Made by a program: the position numbers and the translations under genes. Positions 1-7,631 of a stretch of DNA of 64,000 nt are shown here, one piece after another (within the stretch, counting starts at the first letter, position 1; every line of letters starts with the position of its first letter). This stretch comes from Pseudomonas abietaniphila (GTDB lineage: Bacteria; Pseudomonadota; Gammaproteobacteria; Pseudomonadales; Pseudomonadaceae): positions 124,001 to 188,000 of the forward strand of contig NZ_FNCO01000008.1 of NCBI RefSeq assembly GCF_900100795.1, read 5' to 3'. The notes beneath the pieces are model-generated. The model did no database searches. It had not been told where the DNA came from and saw only the letters and a program-made list of their open reading frames with translations.

Positions 1-629
1 CCCAGTTCCATGACCCGCGTGGCATCTTTGAGTGAGGACAGCAGATCGTCGTTGATCTGGTGCAAGTGACGCAGGTTGCGGGATAGCCGTTGAAGCATCG
101 CTTGAGGCGTTGCCGTGCGCATGTGTTCGGATTTGAGCGGCATGTCCGGTCCAAACTGGCGCAGCAATAATTCGCGGCAATCTTTGGGGTACAGCCTGCG
201 GCCATCGCACGGGTCCAGCGTATGGTCGGCACCCGGTACGCGCAGCAGGAAATGCCCCGGAAAATTTACACCCTCCAGCGGAATTTCCATGCGTCTGGCC
301 AGTTCCAGCGCAACCATCGCAAGGCCCAACGGTTGCCCGCGACGCCGTTCCACCACCCTGTGCAGCAACGCCACCTGGGGTTTGGGCTGGGCAACGTCGT
401 CCTGTTGAAAACCGATCGTCGCCATTTGCCGTAACAGAGGCTGGGCCAATTCTGCTGCCGGTAACAAAGGCAGCGAGGCACTGATCCGGCGCTGCAATTG
501 AGCGATCAGTTCCTGTGTTGTTTGCGGGTCGACCGTGGCGTCGTGCTCGACCGATATCCACAGCGCTGCGTCGAACGTCGACGGGGGCGTACGCTGCAGG
601 CAGTCGAGGCAGTGTTGGCGTGGATTCAT
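1..629 (-). CDS. SirB1-family transglutaminase-like protein (3' end cut by window edge)
   Basis: The reading frame stays open on the minus strand from an ATG at 629 to the window edge, giving 209 N-terminal residues with no stop. The motif GVNFPGHFLLR, followed by a conserved DPCDGR stretch, is typical of SirB1/YchA-type proteins, which have a transglutaminase-like core and usually a C-terminal TPR part that would lie outside the window. The start at 629 has GGAG six bases upstream. An in-frame ATG at 641 is possible but lacks a ribosome site. The biochemical role of the family is poorly defined. It is transcribed divergently from the dehydrogenase gene at 836. Confidence 0.75.
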   Translation of the reverse strand, partial: MNPRQHCLDCLQRTPPSTFDAALWISVEHDATVDPQTTQELIAQLQRRISASLPLLPAAELAQPLLRQMATIGFQQDDVAQPKPQVALLHRVVERRRGQPLGLAMVALELARRMEIPLEGVNFPGHFLLRVPGADHTLDPCDGRRLYPKDCRELLLRQFGPDMPLKSEHMRTATPQAMLQRLSRNLRHLHQINDDLLSSLKDATRVMEL

Positions 630-835
630 CGACTTCTCCATCTGGATCAGGCGTCTGAAACAGTGTTCTGGATGCTCCGTTGTAGCCCTGGCGGCGACGT
701 TCGTCCAGTGCCGATTATGGGCTGACGCGCTCCGCCGAACGTATGCCGACAGATTGTCTGGATATGTCCGACGAGGCCCGTCGTTTTTTCTGTCAGCGCC
801 TATACTCGCAATACAAAAAAACGGGAGCACTGCCT

Positions 836-1858
836 ATGTTCGCTCTCATGCAAAGCTCACGCGTTCAATCGCTGCACCTGATTGTCGACCCACAGACTTG
901 CCTTAAAGCCGTGGTCGCAATCCACAGCAGTCGGAAGGGCCCTGCTCTGGGTGGCTGTCGCTACCTGTCCTATCCAAATGAAGAGAGCGCCATCGAAGAC
1001 GCTATTCAGTTGGCCAAGAATATGAGCTACAAGGCGGTTCTGGCTGGCTTGTCGTTGGGCGGTGGAACGGCCGTGATTCTGCGGCCTGCGCATGTACCTG
1101 ATCGCGCTGCGTTGTTCGAAGCCTTTGGGCGGTTCATCCAGACGCTGGATGGCCGCTATATCACGGCGATGGACAGCGGCACGTCCAGCGAAGACATGGA
1201 TTGCATCGCTCAATACACCCAGCACGTCACCAGCACCACGGAATCGGGCGATCCTTCGGCGTACACCGCCATGGGCTTGTACGCCGGTATTCGCACCACC
1301 GCCATGGCCCGGCTGGGCAGCGATAATCTGGAAGGGTTGCGCGTGGCGATTCAGGGCCTGGGGCATGTCGGCTACGCGTTGGCAGAGCAACTGCATGCGG
1401 CGGGTGCCGAATTACTGGTCGCCGATCTCGACAGCGGCAAAGTACAGCTGGCGATGGAGCAGATGGGCGCCAAGCCGGTGTCCAGCGAGGCCTTGCTCAG
1501 CACGCCTTGCGACATCCTGGCGCCCTGCGGATTGGGGGGTGTGCTGAACAGCCACAGTGTCACCAAGTTGCGCTGCGCGGCGGTGGCCGGCGGGGCCAAC
1601 AATCAACTGAGCTGCCCGGCCATTGCCGACCAGCTCGAATCCCGCGGCATCCTCTATGCACCTGATTACGTGATCAATTCCGGCGGATTGATCTACGTCG
1701 CGCTGCAACATCAAGGAGAAAACCAGAACACTATCACCGCGCATCTGTCCCAGATAGGAACACGGCTGACTGAAGTATTTGCCCATGCCCAGGCCGAGAA
1801 GCGCTCACCCGCGCGGGTAGCCGATGCATTGGCAGAACGCCTGTTGAACATCGAGTAG
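836..1858 (+). CDS. ldh: Leu/Phe/Val (Glu-family) dehydrogenase-like protein
   Basis: This 340-residue protein has the two-domain fold of Glu/Leu/Phe/Val dehydrogenases. An N-terminal substrate domain (GPALGGCR near 35-42, MSYK near 63-66) is followed by a Rossmann domain with GLGHVG near 180, and later GGANNQL and NSGG. The family oxidatively deaminates branched-chain amino acids to 2-oxoacids with NAD. That fits the downstream 2-oxoacid dehydrogenase genes, as in the leucine dehydrogenase/PDH-like cluster of P. aeruginosa. The start is ATG 836 with GGGAG upstream; a longer in-frame form from 743 has no ribosome site. The substrate lysine of the family is present at 66. The second, catalytic lysine of the GGGK motif is Thr78 here, so activity is uncertain. 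Confidence 0.85.
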   Translation: MFALMQSSRVQSLHLIVDPQTCLKAVVAIHSSRKGPALGGCRYLSYPNEESAIEDAIQLAKNMSYKAVLAGLSLGGGTAVILRPAHVPDRAALFEAFGRFIQTLDGRYITAMDSGTSSEDMDCIAQYTQHVTSTTESGDPSAYTAMGLYAGIRTTAMARLGSDNLEGLRVAIQGLGHVGYALAEQLHAAGAELLVADLDSGKVQLAMEQMGAKPVSSEALLSTPCDILAPCGLGGVLNSHSVTKLRCAAVAGGANNQLSCPAIADQLESRGILYAPDYVINSGGLIYVALQHQGENQNTITAHLSQIGTRLTEVFAHAQAEKRSPARVADALAERLLNIE

Positions 1859-1962
1859 GCGCCTTACCGGCGCCTTTCGAACCAGGCTCGCGACCACAAG
1901 TGGCGAGTGGTGACCATCACGCGTGCGTCCCTCAGGCGTCGTCGCGTGCTCAGGAGTGTGCA

Positions 1963-3063
1963 ATGTCCAATAACAAGATCGATCTTGCGTACACCCGTTA
2001 TCTGTCCCCCGACGGTCGTCTGACCGGAGAACTCCCTCCCTGGGCCGATGACTTCAACCTGCTCACCCGTCTCTATCGCCAAATGGTGCTGACCCGACTC
2101 TTCGACCAGAAGGCCGTCGCATTGCAGCGCACCGGACGCATCGGGACATACGCCCCAACGTTGGGCCAGGAAGCGATCGGTGTTGCCATTGGCAGCCTGA
2201 TGCACCCTGAAGACGTCTTGATCCCTTATTACCGCGACACCGCCGTGCAGTTGATGCGGGGCGTGCGCATGGAAGAAATCCTGCTGTATTGGGGCGGCGA
2301 CGAGCGTGGCAGCGATTACGCCGAACCGGCCGTGGCGCAGGACTTTCCGCTCTGTGTCCCGATTGCGACCCAGGCGCTGCATGCCTGTGGTGTGGCCAGC
2401 GCGTTCAAGATTCGCGGTGAGCACCGCGTGGCCGTGACCACGTGCGGGGATGGCGCCACCAGCAAGGGCGACTTTCTTGAAGCGTTGAACGTGGCCGGCG
2501 CCTGGCAATTGCCGGTGGTGTTCGTCATCAACAATAACCAGTGGGCCATTTCCGTGCCTCGGCGTATTCAGTGCGGCGCGCCGACGCTGGCGCAAAAGGC
2601 CATTGGCGCCGGCTTTCATGGCGAGCAGGTGGACGGTAACGACATCCTCGCCGTTTACGACCGCATGCAGATTGCGCTGGAACGCGCACGCAAGGGCAAG
2701 GGGCCGGTTCTGCTGGAGTGCCTGAGTTATCGCTTGGGCGATCACACCACCGCCGACGATGCCACGCGCTACCGGGCGGCCGAAGAAGTGAAGCAGGCGT
2801 GGCAGGAAGAACCGATCAAACGTCTGCAGTCGTTCATGGCCAGTCAGGGCGTTTGGGACGAAAACCGCGAACAGGCGCTGATCGCCGAATGCCAGGGTCT
2901 GGTTCAGCAGTCTGTCGATAACTTCGAAAGCGCAGGCAATCAGGCGCCGGAATCAGTGATCGATCACGTGTACGCGAAGTGGCCGGCACCGCTGGCCGAT
3001 CAGCGTGAGTGGTTCCTTGAGCGCGTGGCACGTCGCAATGGAGGTGCCGGTCATGGCGAATGA
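1963..3063 (+). CDS. pdhA: 2-oxoacid (pyruvate-type) dehydrogenase E1 component, alpha subunit
   Basis: This is a 366-residue thiamine-diphosphate-dependent E1 alpha subunit. It decarboxylates a 2-oxoacid and passes the acyl group to the lipoyl arm of E2. The ThDP/Mg signature is visible as GDGATSKGD followed about 25 residues later by NNNQWAIS. The phosphorylation-loop region RLGDHTTADD is also present. ATG 1963 follows AGGAG; an in-frame upstream extension to 1900 is less likely. It overlaps the E1 beta start by 11 bases, indicating translational coupling. Order and size match the pyruvate-dehydrogenase-like set next to ldh in P. aeruginosa. A branched-chain substrate is equally plausible given the amino acid dehydrogenase-like neighbour. 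Confidence 0.9.
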   Translation: MSNNKIDLAYTRYLSPDGRLTGELPPWADDFNLLTRLYRQMVLTRLFDQKAVALQRTGRIGTYAPTLGQEAIGVAIGSLMHPEDVLIPYYRDTAVQLMRGVRMEEILLYWGGDERGSDYAEPAVAQDFPLCVPIATQALHACGVASAFKIRGEHRVAVTTCGDGATSKGDFLEALNVAGAWQLPVVFVINNNQWAISVPRRIQCGAPTLAQKAIGAGFHGEQVDGNDILAVYDRMQIALERARKGKGPVLLECLSYRLGDHTTADDATRYRAAEEVKQAWQEEPIKRLQSFMASQGVWDENREQALIAECQGLVQQSVDNFESAGNQAPESVIDHVYAKWPAPLADQREWFLERVARRNGGAGHGE

Positions 3064-4057
3064 CATTCCCACAGCAGATAAAAAGCTGAGCCTGCTGGAG
3101 GCGGTGAACCTGGCGATGCACCGGGCCATGAGCGAAGACGAAAACGTCGTCGTGCTGGGTGAAGACGTCGGCGTCAACGGTGGCGTGTTCCGGGCGACGC
3201 AAGGCTTGCGCGATGCCTTCGGCTTCAAGCGTGTGATCGACTCGCCGCTGGCGGAAACCATGCTGGGCGGACTGGTCGTCGGCATGGCTGCACAAGGGCT
3301 CAAACCCGTGGTGGAAATCCAGTTCATGGGCTTCATCTATGCGGCCATGGAGCATCTGGTTTCCCATGCCTCGCGCATGCGTAACCGCACGCGCGGTCGG
3401 CTGAGTTGCCCCATGGTCATGCGCTCCCCAATGGGCGCGGGGATTCGTGCGCCGGAGCACCACAGCGAAAGCACCGAGGCGATGTTCGCCCACGTGCCGG
3501 GCTTGCGCGTCGTCATCCCGTCGTCGCCCGCCCGCGCTTACGGCTTGTTGCTCGCGGCCATCGACGATCCTGACCCTGTGATCTTTCTGGAGCCCACAAG
3601 GCTTTACCGCATGAATCCGCAGACGCTGGTCGACGATGGCAAGCGCCTGCCGCTGGACACCTGTTTTACCCTGCGTGAAGGCAGCGACATCACGCTCATC
3701 AGTTGGGGGGCGAGCGTCCACGAAACCCTGCTGGCCGCGAGTGCTCTGGCCGAACAGGGTGTATCGGCGGAGGTGATCGACGTGGCGTGTGTCAAACCGC
3801 TGGACCTCGACACGCTGGAGGCCTCGGTGCGAAAAACCGGCCGCTGCGTGATCGTCCACGAAGCGCCCCGTTCGGGTGGGCTGGGCGGGGACATTGCCGC
3901 GAGCCTTTATGAGCGTGTCTTTCTGGACTTGCAGGCGCCGATTCAACGGGTCACTGCGCCGGACATTCCGCCGCCGCTTTACCGGTTGGAGCAGCTGTAT
4001 ATCCCCAGCGTCGAAGACATTCTTCACGCCTGCGACAGCGCCCTGAATTTCGCCTGA
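3053..4057 (+). CDS. 2-oxoacid dehydrogenase E1 component, beta subunit
   Basis: The 334-residue transketolase-like E1 beta subunit forms the heterotetramer with the upstream E1 alpha and helps bind thiamine diphosphate. Typical family stretches are visible: GEDVGVNGGVFRAT near 37-50, DSPLAE near 63, EIQFMGFIY near 87, and a C-terminal swivel domain with SWGASVHE and HEAPRSGGLG. The start at 3053 has GGAGG about seven bases upstream, inside the end of the alpha gene. It is followed after 18 bases by the E2 gene, so the three form one operon. No E3 (lipoamide dehydrogenase) gene is in the cluster, so a shared E3 encoded elsewhere is inferred. Confidence 0.92.
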   Translation: MANDIPTADKKLSLLEAVNLAMHRAMSEDENVVVLGEDVGVNGGVFRATQGLRDAFGFKRVIDSPLAETMLGGLVVGMAAQGLKPVVEIQFMGFIYAAMEHLVSHASRMRNRTRGRLSCPMVMRSPMGAGIRAPEHHSESTEAMFAHVPGLRVVIPSSPARAYGLLLAAIDDPDPVIFLEPTRLYRMNPQTLVDDGKRLPLDTCFTLREGSDITLISWGASVHETLLAASALAEQGVSAEVIDVACVKPLDLDTLEASVRKTGRCVIVHEAPRSGGLGGDIAASLYERVFLDLQAPIQRVTAPDIPPPLYRLEQLYIPSVEDILHACDSALNFA

Positions 4058-4075
4058 CGGCCGAGGAGGCTTGCG

Positions 4076-5182
4076 ATGAAATATTTCAAACTGCCCGATC
4101 TGGGCGAAGGGTTGCAGGAAGCGGAAATCGTCCAGTGGCACGTCAAGGCCGGGGACACGGTGAAAGCCGATCAGCTCGTGGTGTCTGTCGAAACCGCTAA
4201 AGCCATCGTCGACATCCCTGCGCCGTATGACGGTGTGGTGGCGAAGGTCTATGGCGGCGATGGCGACATCCTGCATGTCGGTGAGCCGCTGATGGCGTTC
4301 GAAGGCGAGGGCGATGCGGGCACGGTGGTCGGCCGTCTGGAGGGCGGGGGAAACAGCCAGGACGATCAATTCTTCGTCGGCGCTGCGCCTTCAACCCGCG
4401 AGCACATGTCGACCCGCGCCACACCGGCGGTGCGTCAACTGGCGCGACAACTGGGCGTGGACCTCAATGCGCTGAGCGGCTCGGGCAGCGACGGTCTGAT
4501 CACCCGCGCCGATGTGGAAAACGCTTCCCAGGCGGAGCGCGACAGGTTTGGCGGCGAAAAACTGCGCGGCGTGCGGCGCAGCATGGCGCTGAACATGGCC
4601 AAGTCCCACGCCGAAGTGGTGCCAGTGACGATTTTCGGCGACGCCGATCTGCATCGCTGGGGTTCAGCGCGCGATCCGTTGATTCGTATCGGCAAAGCGA
4701 TGGCGGCGGCGTGCAAGGTGGAGCCGGTGCTGAACAGCTGGTTCGACGGCAAATCACTCTCGATCAAGCATCACGACAACCTCGACCTGGGGATTGCCGT
4801 GGACACGCCCGACGGCTTGTTTGTGCCGGTGCTGCGCGATGTCGGCAATCGTCAGTCGGCGGACCTGAAAGAGGGCATGAATCGCCTGCGGGCGGACGTC
4901 AAGGCCCGCTCGATTCCGCCGCGGGAAATGATGGGTGCGACGATCACCCTGTCCAACTTCGGCACGCTGTTTGGCCGTTACGCCAATCCAGTCGTCGTGC
5001 CCCCGCAGGTAGCGATCATCGGCGCGGGTGGCATTCGTGAAGAGCCGGTGGCCTTGGACGGCCAGGTGGTGGTTCATCCGATCCTGCCGCTGTCGCTGAC
5101 TTTCGATCACCGAGCAGTGACCGGGGGAGAGGCGGCACGGTTTTTCAGGGCGTTGGTGGATGAGCTGGAGAAGCCGGAGTAG
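4076..5182 (+). CDS. Dihydrolipoamide acyltransferase (E2) of the 2-oxoacid dehydrogenase
   Basis: The 368-residue E2 has one N-terminal lipoyl domain with lipoyl-lysine Lys42 in ETAKAIVD. A flexible linker and an E3/E1-binding domain follow at about 115-150 (TPAVRQLARQLGVDL). The rest is a catalytic acyltransferase domain ending at 368. It transfers the acyl group to CoA. The catalytic motif near residue 345 reads DHRAVTGG, where the best known E2 proteins have DHRxxDG. The histidine is kept but the aspartate is Thr. Similar TGG variants are, from memory, common in this E2 subgroup. ATG 4076 has GAGG upstream. It is the last gene of the operon and is followed by a long palindromic repeat. 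Confidence 0.92.
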   Translation: MKYFKLPDLGEGLQEAEIVQWHVKAGDTVKADQLVVSVETAKAIVDIPAPYDGVVAKVYGGDGDILHVGEPLMAFEGEGDAGTVVGRLEGGGNSQDDQFFVGAAPSTREHMSTRATPAVRQLARQLGVDLNALSGSGSDGLITRADVENASQAERDRFGGEKLRGVRRSMALNMAKSHAEVVPVTIFGDADLHRWGSARDPLIRIGKAMAAACKVEPVLNSWFDGKSLSIKHHDNLDLGIAVDTPDGLFVPVLRDVGNRQSADLKEGMNRLRADVKARSIPPREMMGATITLSNFGTLFGRYANPVVVPPQVAIIGAGGIREEPVALDGQVVVHPILPLSLTFDHRAVTGGEAARFFRALVDELEKPE

Positions 5183-5232
5183 CCACGAGGAGAAGGGTGA
5201 ACATGTCGCAAGCCTGCTTCTGGCCGTAGGCC

Positions 5233-5392
5233 GTAGGAGCGTGGCTTGTACCTGGGCCGCATCCGGACGATCTGGCGCGAAGCGGCAGTAAAACCTGCGA
5301 ATGCGGTCGGTTTGGCATTCCGCATACGCAGGTTTTACGACGGGTGCCCCGCCGATCATCCGGATGCGGCCCAGGTACAAGCCACGCTCCCA
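5233..5392. repeat. 160-nt palindromic REPIN-like element
   Basis: Two nested inverted repeats span this stretch. The outer arms run from GTAGGAGCGTGGCTTGTACC to the complementary GGTACAAGCCACGCTCC at the far end. Inner arms GTAAAACCTGCG (5288-5299) and CGCAGGTTTTAC (5327-5338) flank a small loop. The RNA could fold into one long hairpin after the E2 gene. The outer arm resembles Pseudomonas REP units and is shared with the element at 25465-25612. Confidence 0.8.
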
Positions 5393-5454
5393 CAGTGATC
5401 CCCTTCCTCCCGTTACGCGAACATTTCTCAACGTCGGTTTTATTCCATCTGGCT

Positions 5455-5562
5455 TTGTATCGGACTGTATACCCATGCCCGGCAGATACATCTGCTCAGG
5501 CTTCAGCGCGCCGGGCGACACAGTCGAGATACAGGCCCGCGATTAAATCTCCTCACCGAAAG
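5455..5562 (+). promoter_or_regulatory. Candidate bufferin promoter/operator block A
   Basis: This block has a counterpart at 9222-9329 with identical internal spacing. From the first base the shared words are TTGTAnCGnACTGTnTAC (0), GATACA (+30), GACACAG (+62), GATACAG (+73), TTAAATCT (+88) and CACCGAAAG (+99). TGTATC, the reverse complement of GATACA, recurs as pairs 11 bp apart. That is the geometry expected for an OmpR-type response regulator. TTAAAT could serve as a -10 region. It lies 76 bases before the BufA1 start. The regulator is unknown. Confidence 0.6.
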
Positions 5563-5637
5563 GCGTCGCCGGTTTCAACGTTGAAACCCAAGAAGGATGC
5601 CGGACTCGGCCCAGTCCCTAACGTTTTGGAGATGACC

Positions 5638-5913
5638 ATGAACACTAAATACGCCGCCCTTGCCGCCACACTCGCGTTGTCGCTGACCGCTCTGGCCGGC
5701 ACCGCTTCCGCTGCCGATCAGGCCAGCCCGAAAGAGAAGTGCTACGGCGTGTCCCTCGCCGGTCAGAACGACTGCGCTGCCGGCCCAGGCACTTCGTGCG
5801 CCGCCACTGCGGTCGCGGACTATCAGGGCGATGCCTGGGTGCTGGTCGACAAAGGCACGTGCACCACCATCAAGACGCCCAAGGGCTTTGGCTCGTTGAC
5901 GGAACAGAAGTGA
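5638..5913 (+). CDS. bufA1: BufA1-type bufferin precursor (DUF2282 family)
   Basis: This 91-residue exported protein has a Sec signal peptide ending near ASA (about residues 1-24) and four cysteines in the mature part, in the contexts EKCYG, NDCAA, TSCAA and GTCTT. The pattern fits DUF2282 bufferin precursors, whose cysteines are modified by a DUF692 multinuclear iron oxidase (BufB) with BufC to give periplasmic metal (Cu/Zn) chelators. ATG 5638 is preceded by TTGGAG at a spacing of six; ATG 5632 overlaps that site and is unlikely. The stop overlaps the next start (TGATG). The maturation genes are not adjacent but lie at 9399-10996 behind a similar promoter block. Confidence 0.88.
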   Translation: MNTKYAALAATLALSLTALAGTASAADQASPKEKCYGVSLAGQNDCAAGPGTSCAATAVADYQGDAWVLVDKGTCTTIKTPKGFGSLTEQK

Positions 5914-6353
5914 TGCGCGGTTCGATTCTGGCGCCGACGCTGCGGGCCGCCATGCCCAGTGCGTTGCTGTTGATCGCCCGGGTCGGCATTGCGTCGGTGT
6001 TCTTCTTGTCGGGCCGTACGAAAGTAACCGGTCTGCTGACGATCAAGCCCTCGACGTTTCAGCTGTTCCAGTACGAATACGCGCTGCCGTTGATCCCGAC
6101 TGATCTGGCGGCACACCTGGCGACCTATGCCGAGCATCTGTTTCCGATTCTGCTGGTGCTTGGCTTGTTGACACGACCGGCTGCCGCTGCGCTGTTGGGC
6201 ATGACGGCGGTGATCGAGATTTTCGTGTACCCGGACGCCTGGCCAACTCACCTGACGTGGGCCGGATTACTTCTGCCGCTGGTGGTGTATGGCGCCGGAC
6301 GATGGTCGTTGGATCACCTGTTTTTCGGACGGCCTCGCGCCGCCCGCCATTGA
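5913..6353 (+). CDS. DoxX-family membrane protein of the bufferin operon
   Basis: A 146-residue integral membrane protein with about four hydrophobic segments (around residues 14-35, 60-80, 85-105 and 112-130). The segment RVGIASVFFLSGRTKVTG is characteristic of the DoxX family. DoxX-family proteins often accompany DUF2282/DUF692/DUF2063 genes. Their role there is not settled; a redox or membrane-anchoring function is only inferred. It is translationally coupled to bufA1 through a one-base TGATG overlap. About 60 bases then separate it from the alpha/beta hydrolase gene. Confidence 0.85.
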   Translation: MRGSILAPTLRAAMPSALLLIARVGIASVFFLSGRTKVTGLLTIKPSTFQLFQYEYALPLIPTDLAAHLATYAEHLFPILLVLGLLTRPAAAALLGMTAVIEIFVYPDAWPTHLTWAGLLLPLVVYGAGRWSLDHLFFGRPRAARH

Positions 6354-6413
6354 GTTCGCAACACAAAAAAACTGAAACCTGAGCGGGGCTGAACAGGCCC
6401 CCGGAGAGTCACC

Positions 6414-7190
6414 ATGCGTACAGTTTCCAAACTCGCCCTCGGCGTCATGGCCGTGGCCGCTCCGTTTTTCGTCTCTGCGGCGACACCCGCTGCTGCACCC
6501 GTCGCACCGACTGGCGCGAAAAACATCGTGATCGTTCACGGTTCTTTCGTTGACGGTTCGGGCTGGCGAGTCGTGCACGACATCCTGATACACAAGGGCT
6601 ACAAGGTCACCGTGGTGCAGCAGCCTGCGACCAACCTGGACGAAGACATTGCTGCCACCCGCGAAATTCTCGACCAGCAGGTCGGCCCGGTGGTGCTGGT
6701 CGGTCACAGCTCGGGCGGTGGCGTGATCAGCGCCGCCGGCATCCGTGACAAGGTCAAAGCGCTGGTCTACGTGGCTGCTCTGCAACCTGAAGTGGGTGAG
6801 AGCATGGGCCAGTTGATCGCCTCGATGCCTGCGCCAAGCGATGACGTGCGACCCACTCGCGACGGTCATCTGTTCTTTGATCGCACCAAATTCAATGCCG
6901 ACTTCGCGGCGGACCTGACCACCAACCGCACCGATTTCATGGCCGCTTCGCAACCTGCTGCGACCGCTGCCACCTTTGGTGCGCAAGCCTGGGCCGCGGC
7001 CTGGCACAACAAGCCGACCTACGCAATCGTCGCCACAGATGACCGCGCCCTGAGCCCCGATCTGCAGCGCTGGATGTACAAGCGCGCCGGTTCCAAGGTC
7101 ACCGAAATCAAGGCCAGCCACTCCGTTTACATCTCGCAGCCTGAAGCCGTCGCTCAGGTGATCGAAGACGCCGCGCTGGCCGTCAAGTAA
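6414..7190 (+). CDS. Exported alpha/beta hydrolase in the bufferin operon
   Basis: The 258-residue protein has an N-terminal signal peptide (cleavage likely after VSAA near residue 23). An alpha/beta hydrolase fold of the EstC/salicylate-esterase-like type follows: IVIVHGSFVDGSGW gives the oxyanion region, and VGHSSGGG carries the nucleophile serine. TDDRALSPD and the late ASHSVY supply plausible acid and histidine residues, so the catalytic triad looks complete. The substrate is unknown. Its position between two bufferin precursor genes suggests a periplasmic partner in metal stress, which is inference. A GGAG ribosome site precedes ATG 6414. Confidence 0.85.
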   Translation: MRTVSKLALGVMAVAAPFFVSAATPAAAPVAPTGAKNIVIVHGSFVDGSGWRVVHDILIHKGYKVTVVQQPATNLDEDIAATREILDQQVGPVVLVGHSSGGGVISAAGIRDKVKALVYVAALQPEVGESMGQLIASMPAPSDDVRPTRDGHLFFDRTKFNADFAADLTTNRTDFMAASQPAATAATFGAQAWAAAWHNKPTYAIVATDDRALSPDLQRWMYKRAGSKVTEIKASHSVYISQPEAVAQVIEDAALAVK

Positions 7191-7258
7191 GCCTGACGTT
7201 CACGCCACCGATTCAACACACCTTTGTTGATTTACCCCGACCGCAATTGGAGAACACC

Positions 7259-7534
7259 ATGATCGCTTCGAACAAATCCCGCTTCAGCATCGCCACCGCC
7301 GCCGCTCTGCTTGCCTTGGCATCGGCTTCCTTCAGCGTCGGCGCATCGGCTGCCGATGCCAGCGCCGAAAAGCCAGGCCGTTGCTACGGCGTCAACGGTT
7401 GCAAAGGTGAAAGCCTGTGCGCGACTGCCAAGAATGACTGCAAAGGCCTGAACAGCTGCAAGGGCCAAGGCGTGATCGTCAAGACTCCCTCCGAATGCCT
7501 GAAAGCCGGTGGCACCCTGACCGAGCCTAAATAA
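7259..7534 (+). CDS. bufA2: BufA2-type bufferin precursor
   Basis: A 91-residue protein with a signal peptide (cleavage likely after ASA near 32) and a compact cysteine-rich mature part: RCYGVNGCKG, ESLCATAKNDCKG, LNSCKGQG and SECLKAGG. Six cysteines in CxG/CKG contexts are typical of BufA2-family precursors, a different subfamily from the upstream BufA1. The expected fate is cysteine modification by BufB/BufC and metal binding in the periplasm. ATG 7259 follows TTGGAG; an in-frame TTG at 7247 is part of that site. It ends the first bufferin unit and is followed directly by a strong terminator. Confidence 0.88.
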   Translation: MIASNKSRFSIATAAALLALASASFSVGASAADASAEKPGRCYGVNGCKGESLCATAKNDCKGLNSCKGQGVIVKTPSECLKAGGTLTEPK

Positions 7535-7546
7535 GGCGGGTGACAG

Positions 7547-7579
7547 AGCCCGTCCAGTGCGACGGGCTTTTTGCTTTTT
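7547..7579 (+). terminator. Rho-independent terminator after bufA2
   Basis: The perfect stem AGCCCGTC / GACGGGCT with a six-base loop is followed by a T-rich run. It closes the bufA1-doxX-hydrolase-bufA2 unit. Confidence 0.9.
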
Positions 7580-7631
7580 ATCTGCCGTCGTTGGTGGCGG
7601 CTGCGGCTTGTACAACGCGGAGGATCGACCA

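Noticed and set aside
2834..4369. 511-codon minus-strand frame across the E1/E2 genes
   Set aside because: It is fully antisense to three conserved, translationally coupled genes, with no recognisable motif.
836..5182. Reading the first operon as the bkd (branched-chain oxoacid dehydrogenase) operon
   Set aside because: There is no lpdV-type E3 gene and no Lrp-like BkdR, and the order with an ldh-like first gene fits the separate PDH-like cluster. The substrate is left open.
5344..5913. A 189-codon form of the first bufferin precursor starting within the palindrome
   Set aside because: The signal peptide and a good ribosome site place the start at 5638. The extension would code through the repeat and the promoter block.
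7557..7631. N-terminal extension of the acetamidase from 7557
   Set aside because: It would start inside the terminator stem. GGAGG precedes TTG 7632 at a proper distance.
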